From positions 1 through 64,000 of the forward strand of contig NZ_AJLJ01000064.1 of NCBI RefSeq assembly GCF_000317245.1: 64,000 bases of DNA, given 5' to 3'. The number at the start of each line of letters is the position of its first letter. Position 1 is the stretch's first letter. This document shows positions 55,101-63,816 of the stretch, one piece after another. The position numbers and the translations under genes are program-made. Source of the DNA: Fischerella muscicola SAG 1427-1 = PCC 73103. GTDB taxonomy: Bacteria > Cyanobacteriota > Cyanobacteriia > Cyanobacteriales > Nostocaceae. Under the pieces are notes generated by a model that did no database searches, had not been told where the DNA came from, and worked only from the letters and a program-made list of their open reading frames with translations.

Positions 55101-56180
55101 ATGAATATATACAGCTTCCTGAAAGCGCTTGGTATTGCTGAACCTAGCGGTTCCGGCTGGTTAGCAGTAGTGTTTACATTTCTCTTAGCGTGGGTTGTGA
55201 CGTGGCGTTTGATTCCGGCGGTACGTAAATTTGCCTTGCGAGTTGGTTGGGCTGATCAACCAAATGCACGGCGTTTGAACCGAGAACCTTTGCCCAATGC
55301 AGGGGGTCTGGCTATTTACGCAGGAGTACTAGCGGCTTTGATCTTGGCAAGCTTGTTAAGACCAATTGAACTTCAAGGCGTACTAGCTCAAGTTTTAACC
55401 ATTCTTTTGGGAGGTTCAATATTAGTCCTAATAGGCTTTATCGACGACCAATTCGGTTTACCTCCCTCAGTTCGCCTGTTAGTACAAATTTTAACGGCGC
55501 TACTGTTAGTTGGGAATCGTATTAGCATTACAGTTACTTTTGGTACTCCCATTGACTCGCTACTCTCAACATTGCTAACGGTGTTTTGGGTAGTAGCAAT
55601 TACTAATGCCATCAACTTGATGGATGGAATGGATGGTTTAGCAGGAGGAGTTAGCTTTATTACTGCTATGAGTTTGCTGGCAGTTTCGGCGCAGTTTCCC
55701 AACTGGGCAGCAGCGACACTAGTTTTGGCAGCCTTAGCAGGAGCAGCACTAGGTTTTTTACGCCATAACTTTCATCCGTCGCACATCATTATGGGTGATG
55801 CTGGAGCATATTTTTTTGGCTATGTACTGGCCGCAACTGCTATTGTCGGCGACCTACAAGCCACTACAATCTTTTCTCTAGTACCGCCTGTTTTGTTTTT
55901 GCTTTTGCCTGTGCTAGATACTACTCAAGTATTTGTACGGCGACTCTTGGCAGGTAAAAACCCTCTTAGTACTCCCGGAAAAGACCATTTGCATCATCGC
56001 TTGCTAGCTTGGGGTTTATCTCAACGCCATGCAGCTCTGACTCTCTGGTCAATTGCTTTAGTTTGTAATTGGCTGGCGATGACGATACGAGGCATGAGTT
56101 TAGTAGTTATACTTGCCACTACTGTAAGTATTATTTCCCTGTTGGGGTTCACTGTTTGGCAGAGAATAAAGGCAAAATAA
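55101..56180 (+). CDS. WecA/TagO/MraY-like phospho-sugar transferase
   Basis: This 359-residue membrane enzyme has about ten helices and the family's acidic motifs: the Asp pair in IGFIDDQFGLPP, NAINLMDGMDGLAGGVSF, LGFLRHNFHPSHIIMGDAGA and the C-terminal basic-His motif TPGKDHLHHRLLAWG. It transfers a sugar-1-phosphate from a UDP-sugar to undecaprenyl phosphate, starting surface polysaccharide or wall polymer synthesis. The WecA-type HHR motif favours a polysaccharide role over MraY, which has a different pentapeptide site. It is divergent from groEL and convergent with fabG. Confidence 0.92.
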   Translation: MNIYSFLKALGIAEPSGSGWLAVVFTFLLAWVVTWRLIPAVRKFALRVGWADQPNARRLNREPLPNAGGLAIYAGVLAALILASLLRPIELQGVLAQVLTILLGGSILVLIGFIDDQFGLPPSVRLLVQILTALLLVGNRISITVTFGTPIDSLLSTLLTVFWVVAITNAINLMDGMDGLAGGVSFITAMSLLAVSAQFPNWAAATLVLAALAGAALGFLRHNFHPSHIIMGDAGAYFFGYVLAATAIVGDLQATTIFSLVPPVLFLLLPVLDTTQVFVRRLLAGKNPLSTPGKDHLHHRLLAWGLSQRHAALTLWSIALVCNWLAMTIRGMSLVVILATTVSIISLLGFTVWQRIKAK

Positions 56181-56232
56181 AAGTCAAAAGTCAAAAGTCA
56201 AAAGAAATAATCTTTTAACTTTTAACTTTTTA
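56181..56232. repeat. AAGTCAAAAG / CTTTTAACTTTT repeat hairpin
   Basis: Three AAAAGTC heptamers are followed by TCTTTTAACTTTTAACTTTT, a complementary set. The stretch between the WecA-like stop and the fabG end can therefore fold into a hairpin. It is the complement of the TTTTGAC tract at 36100. Confidence 0.65.
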
Positions 56233-56244
56233 CGTTTGCCTTCT

Positions 56245-57177
<933 letters not shown>

Positions 57178-57250
57178 ACGATACTTAATAAATTGTTATC
57201 AAAAATAACAACGCTTCAATCACTTTGAGAGAACTATTTTAGAGAATTTT

Positions 57251-57292
57251 GTATCATGCAATACGTTTTTGCGGAAAGTTTATTGCTATCTA
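57251..57292 (+). promoter_or_regulatory. Candidate NtcA-activated promoter
   Basis: GTATCATGCAATAC (57251-57264) is an exact GTA-N8-TAC NtcA site. TATCTA at 57287-57292, 22 bases after it, can serve as the -10 element, the spacing typical of NtcA-activated promoters. Transcription would then begin near 57299, ~65 bases before the riboswitch. NtcA activates nitrogen-source genes when ammonium is low, which suits guanidine use. The motif is short and can occur by chance; its position makes it credible. Confidence 0.55.
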
Positions 57293-57360
57293 TAAACCTT
57301 GGGTATAAAAAGCCTGTCCTCAAAAATAACTATTAGCAATAGCAATTGGGTAAAAATATA

Positions 57361-57470
57361 TAGCTTCTAGGGTTCCGGTTTAATTCTGGTGAAGTTAAAC
57401 GACTGGTCCAAGAGAAGCACCCAGTTTAACAAAAACTGGCTACACGGCGGGAAAAAAGCCCGGGAGGTAC
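57361..57470 (+). ncRNA. Guanidine-I (ykkC) riboswitch aptamer
   Basis: The conserved blocks of the class occur in order: CTAGGGTTCCG at 57367-57377, ACTGGTCCAAGAG at 57402-57414, a variable hairpin CCAGTTT/AAACTGG at 57421-57439, ACACGGCGGGA at 57442-57452 and AAAAGCCCGGGAGG at 57454-57467. This RNA class binds free guanidinium and turns on downstream genes. It stands 80 bases before the gdmH start codon. The last block is shared with the following terminator, giving a direct switching mechanism. Confidence 0.95.
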
Positions 57471-57516
57471 ATAGCAGAAATTGAACTGTTATGACTTACC
57501 CGGGCTATAGTTTTTT
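57457..57516 (+). terminator. Riboswitch-controlled intrinsic terminator
   Basis: AGCCCGGG (57457-57464) pairs with CCCGGGCT (57499-57506). Inside, CATAGCAG pairs with CTGTTATG with one G-U pair around an AAATTGAA loop. TATAG and six T residues (57511-57516) follow. The outer 5' arm is part of the aptamer's conserved 3' block, so aptamer and terminator should exclude each other: guanidine bound, read-through; no guanidine, stop. Confidence 0.9.
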
Positions 57517-57549
57517 CCTTACAATTGTTTAGATGTCATATTTTGCAAC

Positions 57550-58743
57550 ATGACTGATCAATCTTTCAGTGACGCCAATTCTCATTTCCAACGACCTGAA
57601 ACACAAGCGAATCGGGCCCTGGAAAAAGAAGCGAATTTGCCCCTGACAGGGTGGCAGCAGGAGGTTTCTCGAGGATTAGAATTTGGTTTAGAAGCGGCAG
57701 AAAGTATAAGCGATCGCTCCATTCCTACCTTTTCTCGCGGTGAACTTCCCCACTTTGCCGGAATTAATACTTTTTTGAAAGCACCCTATTTAGAAGATGT
57801 GCGGAAAGTCAGTGAATACGACGTTGCGATCGTGGGTGTACCGCACGATTCTGGAACTACCTATCGACCCGGAACTCGGTTTGGCCCCCAAGGAATCCGC
57901 CGCATTTCCGCATTATACACCCCTTATAACTTTGAACTAGGTGTTGATTTGCGCGAGCAAATAACCTTGTGTGATGTAGGTGATATTTTTACCATTCCCG
58001 CCAATAACGAAAAGTCTTTTGACCAGATTTCTAAAGGTATTGCTCACATCTTTAGTTCTGGTGCATTTCCCATCATTATGGGAGGTGATCACTCGATTGG
58101 ATTTCCGACAGTGCGAGGTGTTTGTCGTCACTTGGGTGACAAGAAAGTCGGAATTATTCACTTTGATCGCCATGTTGATACCCAGGAAACAGACCTTGAT
58201 GAAAGGATGCATACCTGTCCCTGGTTCCATGCAACAAATATCAAAAATGCTCCCGCAAAAAACCTTGTGCAATTAGGAATTGGTGGTTGGCAAGTGCCAC
58301 GTCAGGGTGTAAAAGTTTGTCGAGAAAGAGCCACCAACATCCTCACAGTTACGGACATCACAGAGATGGGTTTGGATGCAGCAGTCAACTTTGCTTTAGA
58401 ACGAGCTTTAGATGGTACTGACTGCGTTTACATCAGCTTTGATATCGACTGCATTGATGCTGGTTTTGTCCCTGGGACAGGCTGGCCTGAACCTGGTGGA
58501 TTATTACCACGTGAAGCGCTTTCCATGTTAGGTAAAATTGTCCAAAAAGCACCCATTTGTGGACTGGAAGTTGTAGAAGTTTCGCCTCCTTACGATATCA
58601 GTGACATTACATCATTAATGGCGACACGGGTGATTTGCGACACAATGGCACATTTAGTCATATCTGGTCAATTACCACGCAAAGAAAAACCTGCTTATAT
58701 TCACTCCGAAGCCCAATCAGAGGTAGTGGAAAATTGGAGGTAA
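57550..58743 (+). CDS. gdmH: Guanidine hydrolase GdmH (ureohydrolase family)
   Basis: This 397-residue arginase-fold hydrolase would earlier have been called agmatinase (SpeB). Metal ligands are His181 (GGDHS), Asp206/His208/Asp210 (HFDRHVD) and Asp298/Asp300 (SFDID). Two substrate-site motifs depart from agmatinases: Arg207 replaces the usual Ala of DAHxD, and GTGWPEPGG has Trp in place of Thr. The N-terminal extension of ~80 residues is also longer. A guanidine riboswitch directly upstream, and hypA-hypB downstream, match the Synechocystis sll1077 locus, where GdmH is a nickel-dependent enzyme splitting guanidine to urea and ammonia. The function is inferred from family and context. Confidence 0.9.
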   Translation: MTDQSFSDANSHFQRPETQANRALEKEANLPLTGWQQEVSRGLEFGLEAAESISDRSIPTFSRGELPHFAGINTFLKAPYLEDVRKVSEYDVAIVGVPHDSGTTYRPGTRFGPQGIRRISALYTPYNFELGVDLREQITLCDVGDIFTIPANNEKSFDQISKGIAHIFSSGAFPIIMGGDHSIGFPTVRGVCRHLGDKKVGIIHFDRHVDTQETDLDERMHTCPWFHATNIKNAPAKNLVQLGIGGWQVPRQGVKVCRERATNILTVTDITEMGLDAAVNFALERALDGTDCVYISFDIDCIDAGFVPGTGWPEPGGLLPREALSMLGKIVQKAPICGLEVVEVSPPYDISDITSLMATRVICDTMAHLVISGQLPRKEKPAYIHSEAQSEVVENWR

Positions 58744-58933
58744 ATTTATCATTGGCATTTGTGTGTGGTGTGGGGATTGCATAAATAAAGTGGTGCTTTT
58801 AAACGCAGAGGAACGCAAAGGTGAGCGCAAAAGGGCGCAGAGTCTGAGTAGAAAGATTTCGCTATGAATTTATGCAATTTTGTATATGGTTGGTATTGCC
58901 CTGGGCTTGAGTCTGGGGCGAAGGAGGCGAAAT
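58744..58933. repeat. AACGCAGAG / AACGCAAAG repeat between gdmH and hypA
   Basis: At about 58799-58845 the units AACGCAGAGG, AACGCAAAGG, GAGCGCAAAAGG and GCGCAGAGTC follow one another, a common cyanobacterial interspersed repeat. The gap of 190 bases ends in AAGGAGG, the hypA ribosome-binding site. No terminator is visible, so read-through from gdmH is expected. Confidence 0.6.
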
Positions 58934-59296
58934 TTGCACGAAACTGATATGACAAAAGCGCTCATTTTAACTGTAAAAGATTGGTGGGAATCTCAGCTTG
59001 AGCGCCCTCAGATTTTTCAAATTCACCTGATTGTTGGTCAGTTTACTTGTGTTGAACCAGCAAGTTTAGAATTTGCTTTTGAGGTGCAAACGCACAATAC
59101 CTTTTTAGAAGGGGTAAAACTGGTCATTCAAGAAACACCATTAATTGCGTTTTGTCATCGTTGCCAACAAGAATATTCACCGCAAATTGGCTGGCAATAC
59201 GCTTGTCCTGAGTGTAATTCTCCAATGGAGGATATTCGCTCAGGTAGAGAGTTAAAAATTGACAAAATTGAGTACGCTTATGCATCAAACATTTGA
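58934..59296 (+). CDS. hypA: Nickel chaperone HypA (guanidine-hydrolase accessory type)
   Basis: The TTG at 58934 is chosen as start: AAGGAGG stands six bases ahead, and it creates MHETDMTK, the invariant Met-His-Glu N-terminus whose His2 binds nickel. The longer ATG frame would bury that site. The 120-residue protein has the zinc site Cys74, Cys77 (FCHRCQQE) and Cys91, Cys94 (CPECNSP). HypA normally delivers nickel to hydrogenase or urease. Here, next to gdmH, it should serve the guanidine hydrolase, as its homolog does in Synechocystis. The 3' end overlaps hypB by 17 bases. Confidence 0.93.
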   Translation: MHETDMTKALILTVKDWWESQLERPQIFQIHLIVGQFTCVEPASLEFAFEVQTHNTFLEGVKLVIQETPLIAFCHRCQQEYSPQIGWQYACPECNSPMEDIRSGRELKIDKIEYAYASNI

Positions 59297-59966
59297 CGCG
59301 GCATTAGGAATTAACTTGCTTCATGCTAATCAGCAAGGAGCTGATCACAATCGATCGCATTTTGACGAATGGGGAATTATTTGTTTCAACATTATGAGTA
59401 GTCCGGGTGCTGGTAAAACAGCAGTACTAGAGCGCACGCTTGCTACTTTGAGCAATGAGTTAAAAATTGCTGTGATTGAAGGAGATATGACCACCGATTT
59501 AGATGCAGAACGTCTGCGAAAATACGGTGTGCCTGTGATTGCAATTAATACAGGTCGTTCTTGTCATTTAGATTCCAAAATGGTAGCAGGTGGAATTCAT
59601 CGACTAGAACATGAATACAATCCTGATGATTTTGATTTAGTGCTGGTAGAAAATGTTGGTAATTTAGTCTGTCCTGCTGAATTTGAAGTCGGAGAACACG
59701 CCAAAGTTGCCTTATTGAGCGTGACTGAGGGTGAAGATAAACCTCTGAAATATCCGATTATGTTTCAAGAAGCAGATTGTCTGCTGATTACCAAAATAGA
59801 TTTGGCTCCTTATTTGGATATTGATATTTGTTGCATTGCAGCTAATGTCCGTCAGATGAATCCTGATGTCACAATTATTCCTGTTTCTGCTAAAACAGGT
59901 GAGGGCTTGGACGTTTGGTTTGATTGGGTGCGTCAGTTCAAATCGCTAAACTACCCTTTAAGCTAA
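59280..59966 (+). CDS. hypB: Nickel-inserting GTPase HypB
   Basis: This 228-residue SIMIBI-class GTPase starts at the ATG 59280 ([20 protein letters not shown]), inside the end of hypA. The P-loop is SPGAGKT (41-47), the switch region contains [16 protein letters not shown], and the metal site Cys95-His96 (GRSCHLD) and Cys131 (GNLVCPAEF) is present, with ITKIDLAPY for guanine. The N-terminal His-rich or CxxCGC metal store of many HypB proteins is missing. With HypA it loads nickel, here most likely into GdmH. No hydrogenase structural genes are in the window. Confidence 0.95.
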   Translation: MHQTFDAALGINLLHANQQGADHNRSHFDEWGIICFNIMSSPGAGKTAVLERTLATLSNELKIAVIEGDMTTDLDAERLRKYGVPVIAINTGRSCHLDSKMVAGGIHRLEHEYNPDDFDLVLVENVGNLVCPAEFEVGEHAKVALLSVTEGEDKPLKYPIMFQEADCLLITKIDLAPYLDIDICCIAANVRQMNPDVTIIPVSAKTGEGLDVWFDWVRQFKSLNYPLS

Positions 59967-60323
59967 CAGTGAAAGTAGGTACAAGAGCCACTACTTTGGT
60001 ATTATACGAATATTTACGCAAGGTCATTTGATCAAAAGACCTAACAGGAACTTTACGATGTCTTGAAGGTCATTCATTGACTAACCCTGACATTGGCAGG
60101 TTGTAGAAATGTGCAATTTTATGCATCTATAGTACAAGCTTTATTTCGCACTATTTGTAAGGTTTGCACTTAAAAAAACTAACAAAGAATGACTAAGGAC
60201 AAAGAGTTATTTGTCACAAAAATTAAAGCCTTACTTTAGTTAAACCAGGGATTAATTGCACGCGTAAATCTACTGCAAAGACCAAATAAATTGTCTAATT
60301 CGATACTAGAATCGACGGGTCTT
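59967..60323. other. 357-base gap with internal dyad in the guanidine locus
   Basis: No open frame of note. AGGTCATTTGATCAAAAGACCT-like symmetry at 60021-60042 (AGGTC arm, TTGATCAA centre, GACCT arm; 20 of 22 positions symmetric) could be an operator or a hairpin; no T-tract follows. AT-rich sequence and AGGACAAAGAG STRR-like units follow near 60190. A second promoter for the transporter genes is possible. Confidence 0.45.
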
Positions 60324-61886
60324 ATGAGTAAGCGTAATATTCCCATTTTTATTTTTTTGGCTCTTGGACTAGGGGTTTCTTGTTTGACTTTTGGTACGAT
60401 TTGGTTAACAGACCAATTATCGTCTCTAACCTTTCCAAGTGTAAAAAATACATCCGCAACTAAATTGACGGATAAACAACTAACACTTTTGGGAGACACT
60501 TTTAGTGGTTACAGCACTTTTCGCAATCAGACTTTTTTGGAAGCACTAAAAAAAGCTGGTTTAAACCTGCGTTATGAAGATGAATTTGATCAAGCTCAAC
60601 GCACTGAACGTTTTAACCAGGGACAATCTGACTTGTTGGTAACGACACTGGATCAGTTTCTCAAACAACAGCTTCAAGGAAAAATTGTGGGGCTAATTGA
60701 CTATACGGTGGGAGCAGACGCGATTGTCCTCAATACTAAAAAGTATCCCAATCTCAAATCAATGCTAGCTCTGAGTCAGTTAGTACAGGAAGCACGCAAC
60801 AAGGGAGAGCAGTTCACAATTGTCTTTGCTGGCGATACCCCTAGCGAGTATTTGGCACAGGTAGTAACTACCAAATTTGAGGAGTTTAAGCTGTCAGATT
60901 TTCAAATCAAAAAAGTGGCAGATGCTGCCGATGCTTGGAAGCTATTGCAAGACTCCAATCAAAATGTGGCAGTTGCTGTGCTTTGGGAACCTTACGTTAG
61001 CCAAGCTAGACAGAAGGGTTACACGGTAGTGCTATCGAGTAAGGATTTACCGGGGACAATCGTAGATGTGATTGTTGCTTCTGACCGCCTGATTGAGTCG
61101 CAACCAGAAAAGATTTCACAATTACTCACAGTTTATTACCGCTTCATTGATACTAATGTCCGCAATGCTGAACAGTTGCAAGCACAAATTGCTGTTGATG
61201 GCAAGTTATCTAGGACTGATGCTGGTGCAGTTTTACAAGGCATTGACTTTTTTACTTCCGTTGAAGCTGATAACTGGATGAAAGATGGCACTTTAGAGAA
61301 ACGCATCAACTCTACTGCTGCGGTGCTAGTGCTAGTAGGCAAAATGAATCAGGTTCTCCAGAACCCCAAGGAACTGTTTACCTCCCAGTTCATTGTGGAG
61401 GCGGCACAAAACACTCAAAATTTGATTCAACAGGTGCGTATCGATAACCCGGAACTAGCAGACAGATTTGCTGGCAAAGGAAAAGCGATCGCTCCCATTA
61501 CGAATTTCAATCCTAACCAGATTGCCACCGCTCCTAATATTGGCAATTTGCAACTGCAAGAGGAGGTCAAATTTACAACCGACTCTGCCCAGCTTACTGA
61601 TAAAGGTAAGGAAACGCTAGATAAGCTGAGTCGGGAGATTTCAGAATTCAACGAACAAACAATTGCCGTACGAGTGATTGGTCATACTTCTAAGTTTGGC
61701 GAGGCTGACTTTAACCAAACTCTGAGTCAAAAACGGGCGCAGACAGTAGCTAATTATCTGCGCGATCGCGGCCTCAAGCACAAAATTGTAGCTGTGGGTA
61801 AAGGTTCTAGCCAGCCACTAGCTGGAGTTCATCCTGAAGATAAACGTAATCAACGCACGGAAATTCGTCTAGTTCGTGTTAATTAG
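60324..61886 (+). CDS. Anchored substrate-binding protein fused to OmpA domain
   Basis: The start is the ATG at 60324 (MSKRNIPIFIFLALGLGVSC); the longer frame uses TTG. In the 520-residue protein, a hydrophobic helix near the N-terminus is followed by an NMT1/SsuA-like periplasmic binding domain at ~45-330 (LEALKKAGLNLRYEDEF, TIVFAGDTPSEYLAQ, VAVAVLWEPYVSQARQ). A linker and a C-terminal OmpA-like peptidoglycan-binding domain at ~400-520 follow, with VRVIGHTSKFGEADFNQTLS and EDKRNQRTEIRLVRVN. Placed in the guanidine locus, 22 bases before a second binding protein, it may capture guanidine near the cell wall or scaffold the importer. Ligand and fusion function are inferred. Confidence 0.85.
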   Translation: MSKRNIPIFIFLALGLGVSCLTFGTIWLTDQLSSLTFPSVKNTSATKLTDKQLTLLGDTFSGYSTFRNQTFLEALKKAGLNLRYEDEFDQAQRTERFNQGQSDLLVTTLDQFLKQQLQGKIVGLIDYTVGADAIVLNTKKYPNLKSMLALSQLVQEARNKGEQFTIVFAGDTPSEYLAQVVTTKFEEFKLSDFQIKKVADAADAWKLLQDSNQNVAVAVLWEPYVSQARQKGYTVVLSSKDLPGTIVDVIVASDRLIESQPEKISQLLTVYYRFIDTNVRNAEQLQAQIAVDGKLSRTDAGAVLQGIDFFTSVEADNWMKDGTLEKRINSTAAVLVLVGKMNQVLQNPKELFTSQFIVEAAQNTQNLIQQVRIDNPELADRFAGKGKAIAPITNFNPNQIATAPNIGNLQLQEEVKFTTDSAQLTDKGKETLDKLSREISEFNEQTIAVRVIGHTSKFGEADFNQTLSQKRAQTVANYLRDRGLKHKIVAVGKGSSQPLAGVHPEDKRNQRTEIRLVRVN

Positions 61887-61908
61887 TGTTAGTTGTGAGA
61901 GGAGTTTC

Positions 61909-62949
61909 ATGAAGTTACGCATTTTGCCATCTTTATTAGCTTTATTTTTAATCAGTTTAATTGTTGCAGTCAGTTGTACTCCTTCTCCACAAACTTCTAC
62001 ATCGGGAAATTCTGCTGCAACTCCTACAAATACCAAACCAATTCAATTTGGTTTTAGTGCTTGGCCTGGTTGGTTTCCTTGGCAAATTGCTCAAGAACAA
62101 AAGTTATTTGAGGCAAATAAAGTTAATGTCGATTTGAAGTGGTTTGATGGCTATTTAGATTCCATTAATGCTTTGAGAGCAGGTCAATTAGATGCCAATA
62201 CTCAAACTTTAAATGACACGATTAGTTCAGTAGCAGCCGGTTCAGACCAAGTGATTGTTTTAGTCAATGACAATTCAACTGGCAACGATAAAATTATCGT
62301 CAGGGAAGGAATTAATACTATTGCTGACCTCAAAGGCAAAAAAATTGCGGCGGAAGAAGGAACTGTTGACCATTTTTTATTGTTACTAGGTTTGAAAAAA
62401 GCAGGTTTAACACAAGCTGATATTCAGTTCCAACCACTGGAAACAGGTGCAGCCGCCGCAGCTTTTGTTGCTGGTCAAGTGGATGCAGTAGGAGTTTTTG
62501 CACCCTTCACTACAAAGGCTTTATCACGTCCTGGCAGTAAAGAATTATTCAGTTCTAAAGACTTTCTGGGGGCAATTCCTGACCATTTAGTTGTCAGTCG
62601 TCAACTTATTAATCAGCGTCCACAGGATATTCAAGCATTAGTAAATACTTGGTTTGCAACCTTAGATTTTATGAGAGCAAATCAAGCAAAAGCTTACAAA
62701 ATTATGGCAAAACGTGCAGGGGTGTCTGTTGCTGAATATCAGGCATACGATGCAGGGACTAAAATCTTTACTCTTGAAGAAAATGTGCAAGCATTTAATC
62801 CCGGTAACAACATGACATCTATTAGATATGCTGCTGAAGAAATTAGTAAATTTCTGGTTGAGAGCGGTTTGATTAAACAAGCACCTAATCTTAACCAAAT
62901 CTTTGATGACCGCTTTATCAAAGCCTACGCTGCCAAGCAAAAATCATGA
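61909..62949 (+). CDS. ABC transporter substrate-binding lipoprotein (guanidine-locus)
   Basis: The ATG at 61909 follows GAGAGGAG, a strong ribosome-binding site. The 346-residue protein has a lipoprotein signal with lipobox around Cys23 (LIVAVSCTPSPQ) and an NMT1/TauA-SsuA-type binding domain: FGFSAWPGWFPWQIAQEQKL, LRAGQLDANTQTLNDTI, DLKGKKIAAEEGTVDHFLL and AGQVDAVGVFAPFTTKALS. Such proteins are usually annotated for nitrate, sulfonate or taurine; beneath a guanidine riboswitch and next to gdmH the likely ligand is guanidine. The 3' end overlaps the permease by four bases (ATGA). Confidence 0.88.
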   Translation: MKLRILPSLLALFLISLIVAVSCTPSPQTSTSGNSAATPTNTKPIQFGFSAWPGWFPWQIAQEQKLFEANKVNVDLKWFDGYLDSINALRAGQLDANTQTLNDTISSVAAGSDQVIVLVNDNSTGNDKIIVREGINTIADLKGKKIAAEEGTVDHFLLLLGLKKAGLTQADIQFQPLETGAAAAAFVAGQVDAVGVFAPFTTKALSRPGSKELFSSKDFLGAIPDHLVVSRQLINQRPQDIQALVNTWFATLDFMRANQAKAYKIMAKRAGVSVAEYQAYDAGTKIFTLEENVQAFNPGNNMTSIRYAAEEISKFLVESGLIKQAPNLNQIFDDRFIKAYAAKQKS

Positions 62950-63803
62950 GCCAACACGCTGAAGATTTGCAAGAAATAAATTGCGGACGTTCGCCGAAAA
63001 TGTTACCACAAAACAGCTTTTGGCGCATTGCTGAGGATATTCCTCATAACTTGGCTTGGACTTTAATGTTCTTGTCAATTACCGTACCTATAATTCTCTG
63101 GTGGATTATTGCTAATACAGGGTTAATTCCACCTTTGTTTCTTCCTTCTCCCGGTCAAGTTTGGAGTGCATTGCAAAGGCTTTTGGCAAGTGGAGATTTG
63201 CAAAAAGATATTGCTTTTAGCTTATTTCGAGTCCTGGGTGGATTTTCGCTAGCAGCAATTGTTTCCATTCCATTAGGCACGTTAATGGGTTCTTTTGCGA
63301 GTATTCGGGCATTGCTAGAACCACTGATTGGCATCGTGCGCTATATGCCAGCCCCAGCATTTATTCCCTTACTAATTTTATATTTTGGCTTGGGAGAAAC
63401 GCCAAAAATCATGCTGATATTTATCGGCACACTGTTTTTTAATACCTTAATGGTGATGGATGCAGTGAAGTTTGTTCCCCAGGAATTATTAGAAACTACC
63501 TATACTTTAGGCGGGCAAAGAAAACAAGTTTTACTACAAGTCATTTTCCCATTTATTCTGCCTAATATTATCGATGCTTGTCGTGTCAACATGGCAGCAT
63601 CTTGGAATTTAGTGATTGTTTCGGAATTGGTAGCAGCAACAGAAGGTTTAGGACGCCGAATTAGTGTTGCTCAAAGATATCTGAAAACAGATGAAATTTT
63701 TGCTGGGTTAATTGTAATTGGTTTAATTGGTTTAGGAATTGACCTTTTGTTTCGATTGTTATTGCGGGCTTCTTGTAAGTGGGCAATGACAAATGACAAA
63801 TAA
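62946..63803 (+). CDS. ABC transporter permease (guanidine-locus)
   Basis: This 285-residue permease of the NitT/TauT type has about six helices, for example LMFLSITVPIILWWIIANTG and MLIFIGTLFFNTLMVMDAV. The ATPase-contact EAA-like loop is ELLETTYTLGGQRKQVLLQV. It overlaps the binding-protein gene by ATGA, so they are coupled. The last residues (AMTNDK and stop) are encoded by STRR heptamers that continue into the next gene's leader, so the original C-terminus has been altered or replaced by the repeat. Confidence 0.9.
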   Translation: MSQHAEDLQEINCGRSPKMLPQNSFWRIAEDIPHNLAWTLMFLSITVPIILWWIIANTGLIPPLFLPSPGQVWSALQRLLASGDLQKDIAFSLFRVLGGFSLAAIVSIPLGTLMGSFASIRALLEPLIGIVRYMPAPAFIPLLILYFGLGETPKIMLIFIGTLFFNTLMVMDAVKFVPQELLETTYTLGGQRKQVLLQVIFPFILPNIIDACRVNMAASWNLVIVSELVAATEGLGRRISVAQRYLKTDEIFAGLIVIGLIGLGIDLLFRLLLRASCKWAMTNDK

Positions 63804-63815
63804 CAAATGACAAAT
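63784..63815 (+). repeat. STRR tract across permease end and ATPase leader
   Basis: Tandem heptamers AATGACA, AATGACA, AATAACA, AATGACA run from the last permease codons up to the ATPase start codon. The tract provides the permease stop codon (TAA in AATAACA) and occupies the position of the next ribosome-binding site. Confidence 0.8.
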
Positions 63816-63816
63816 T

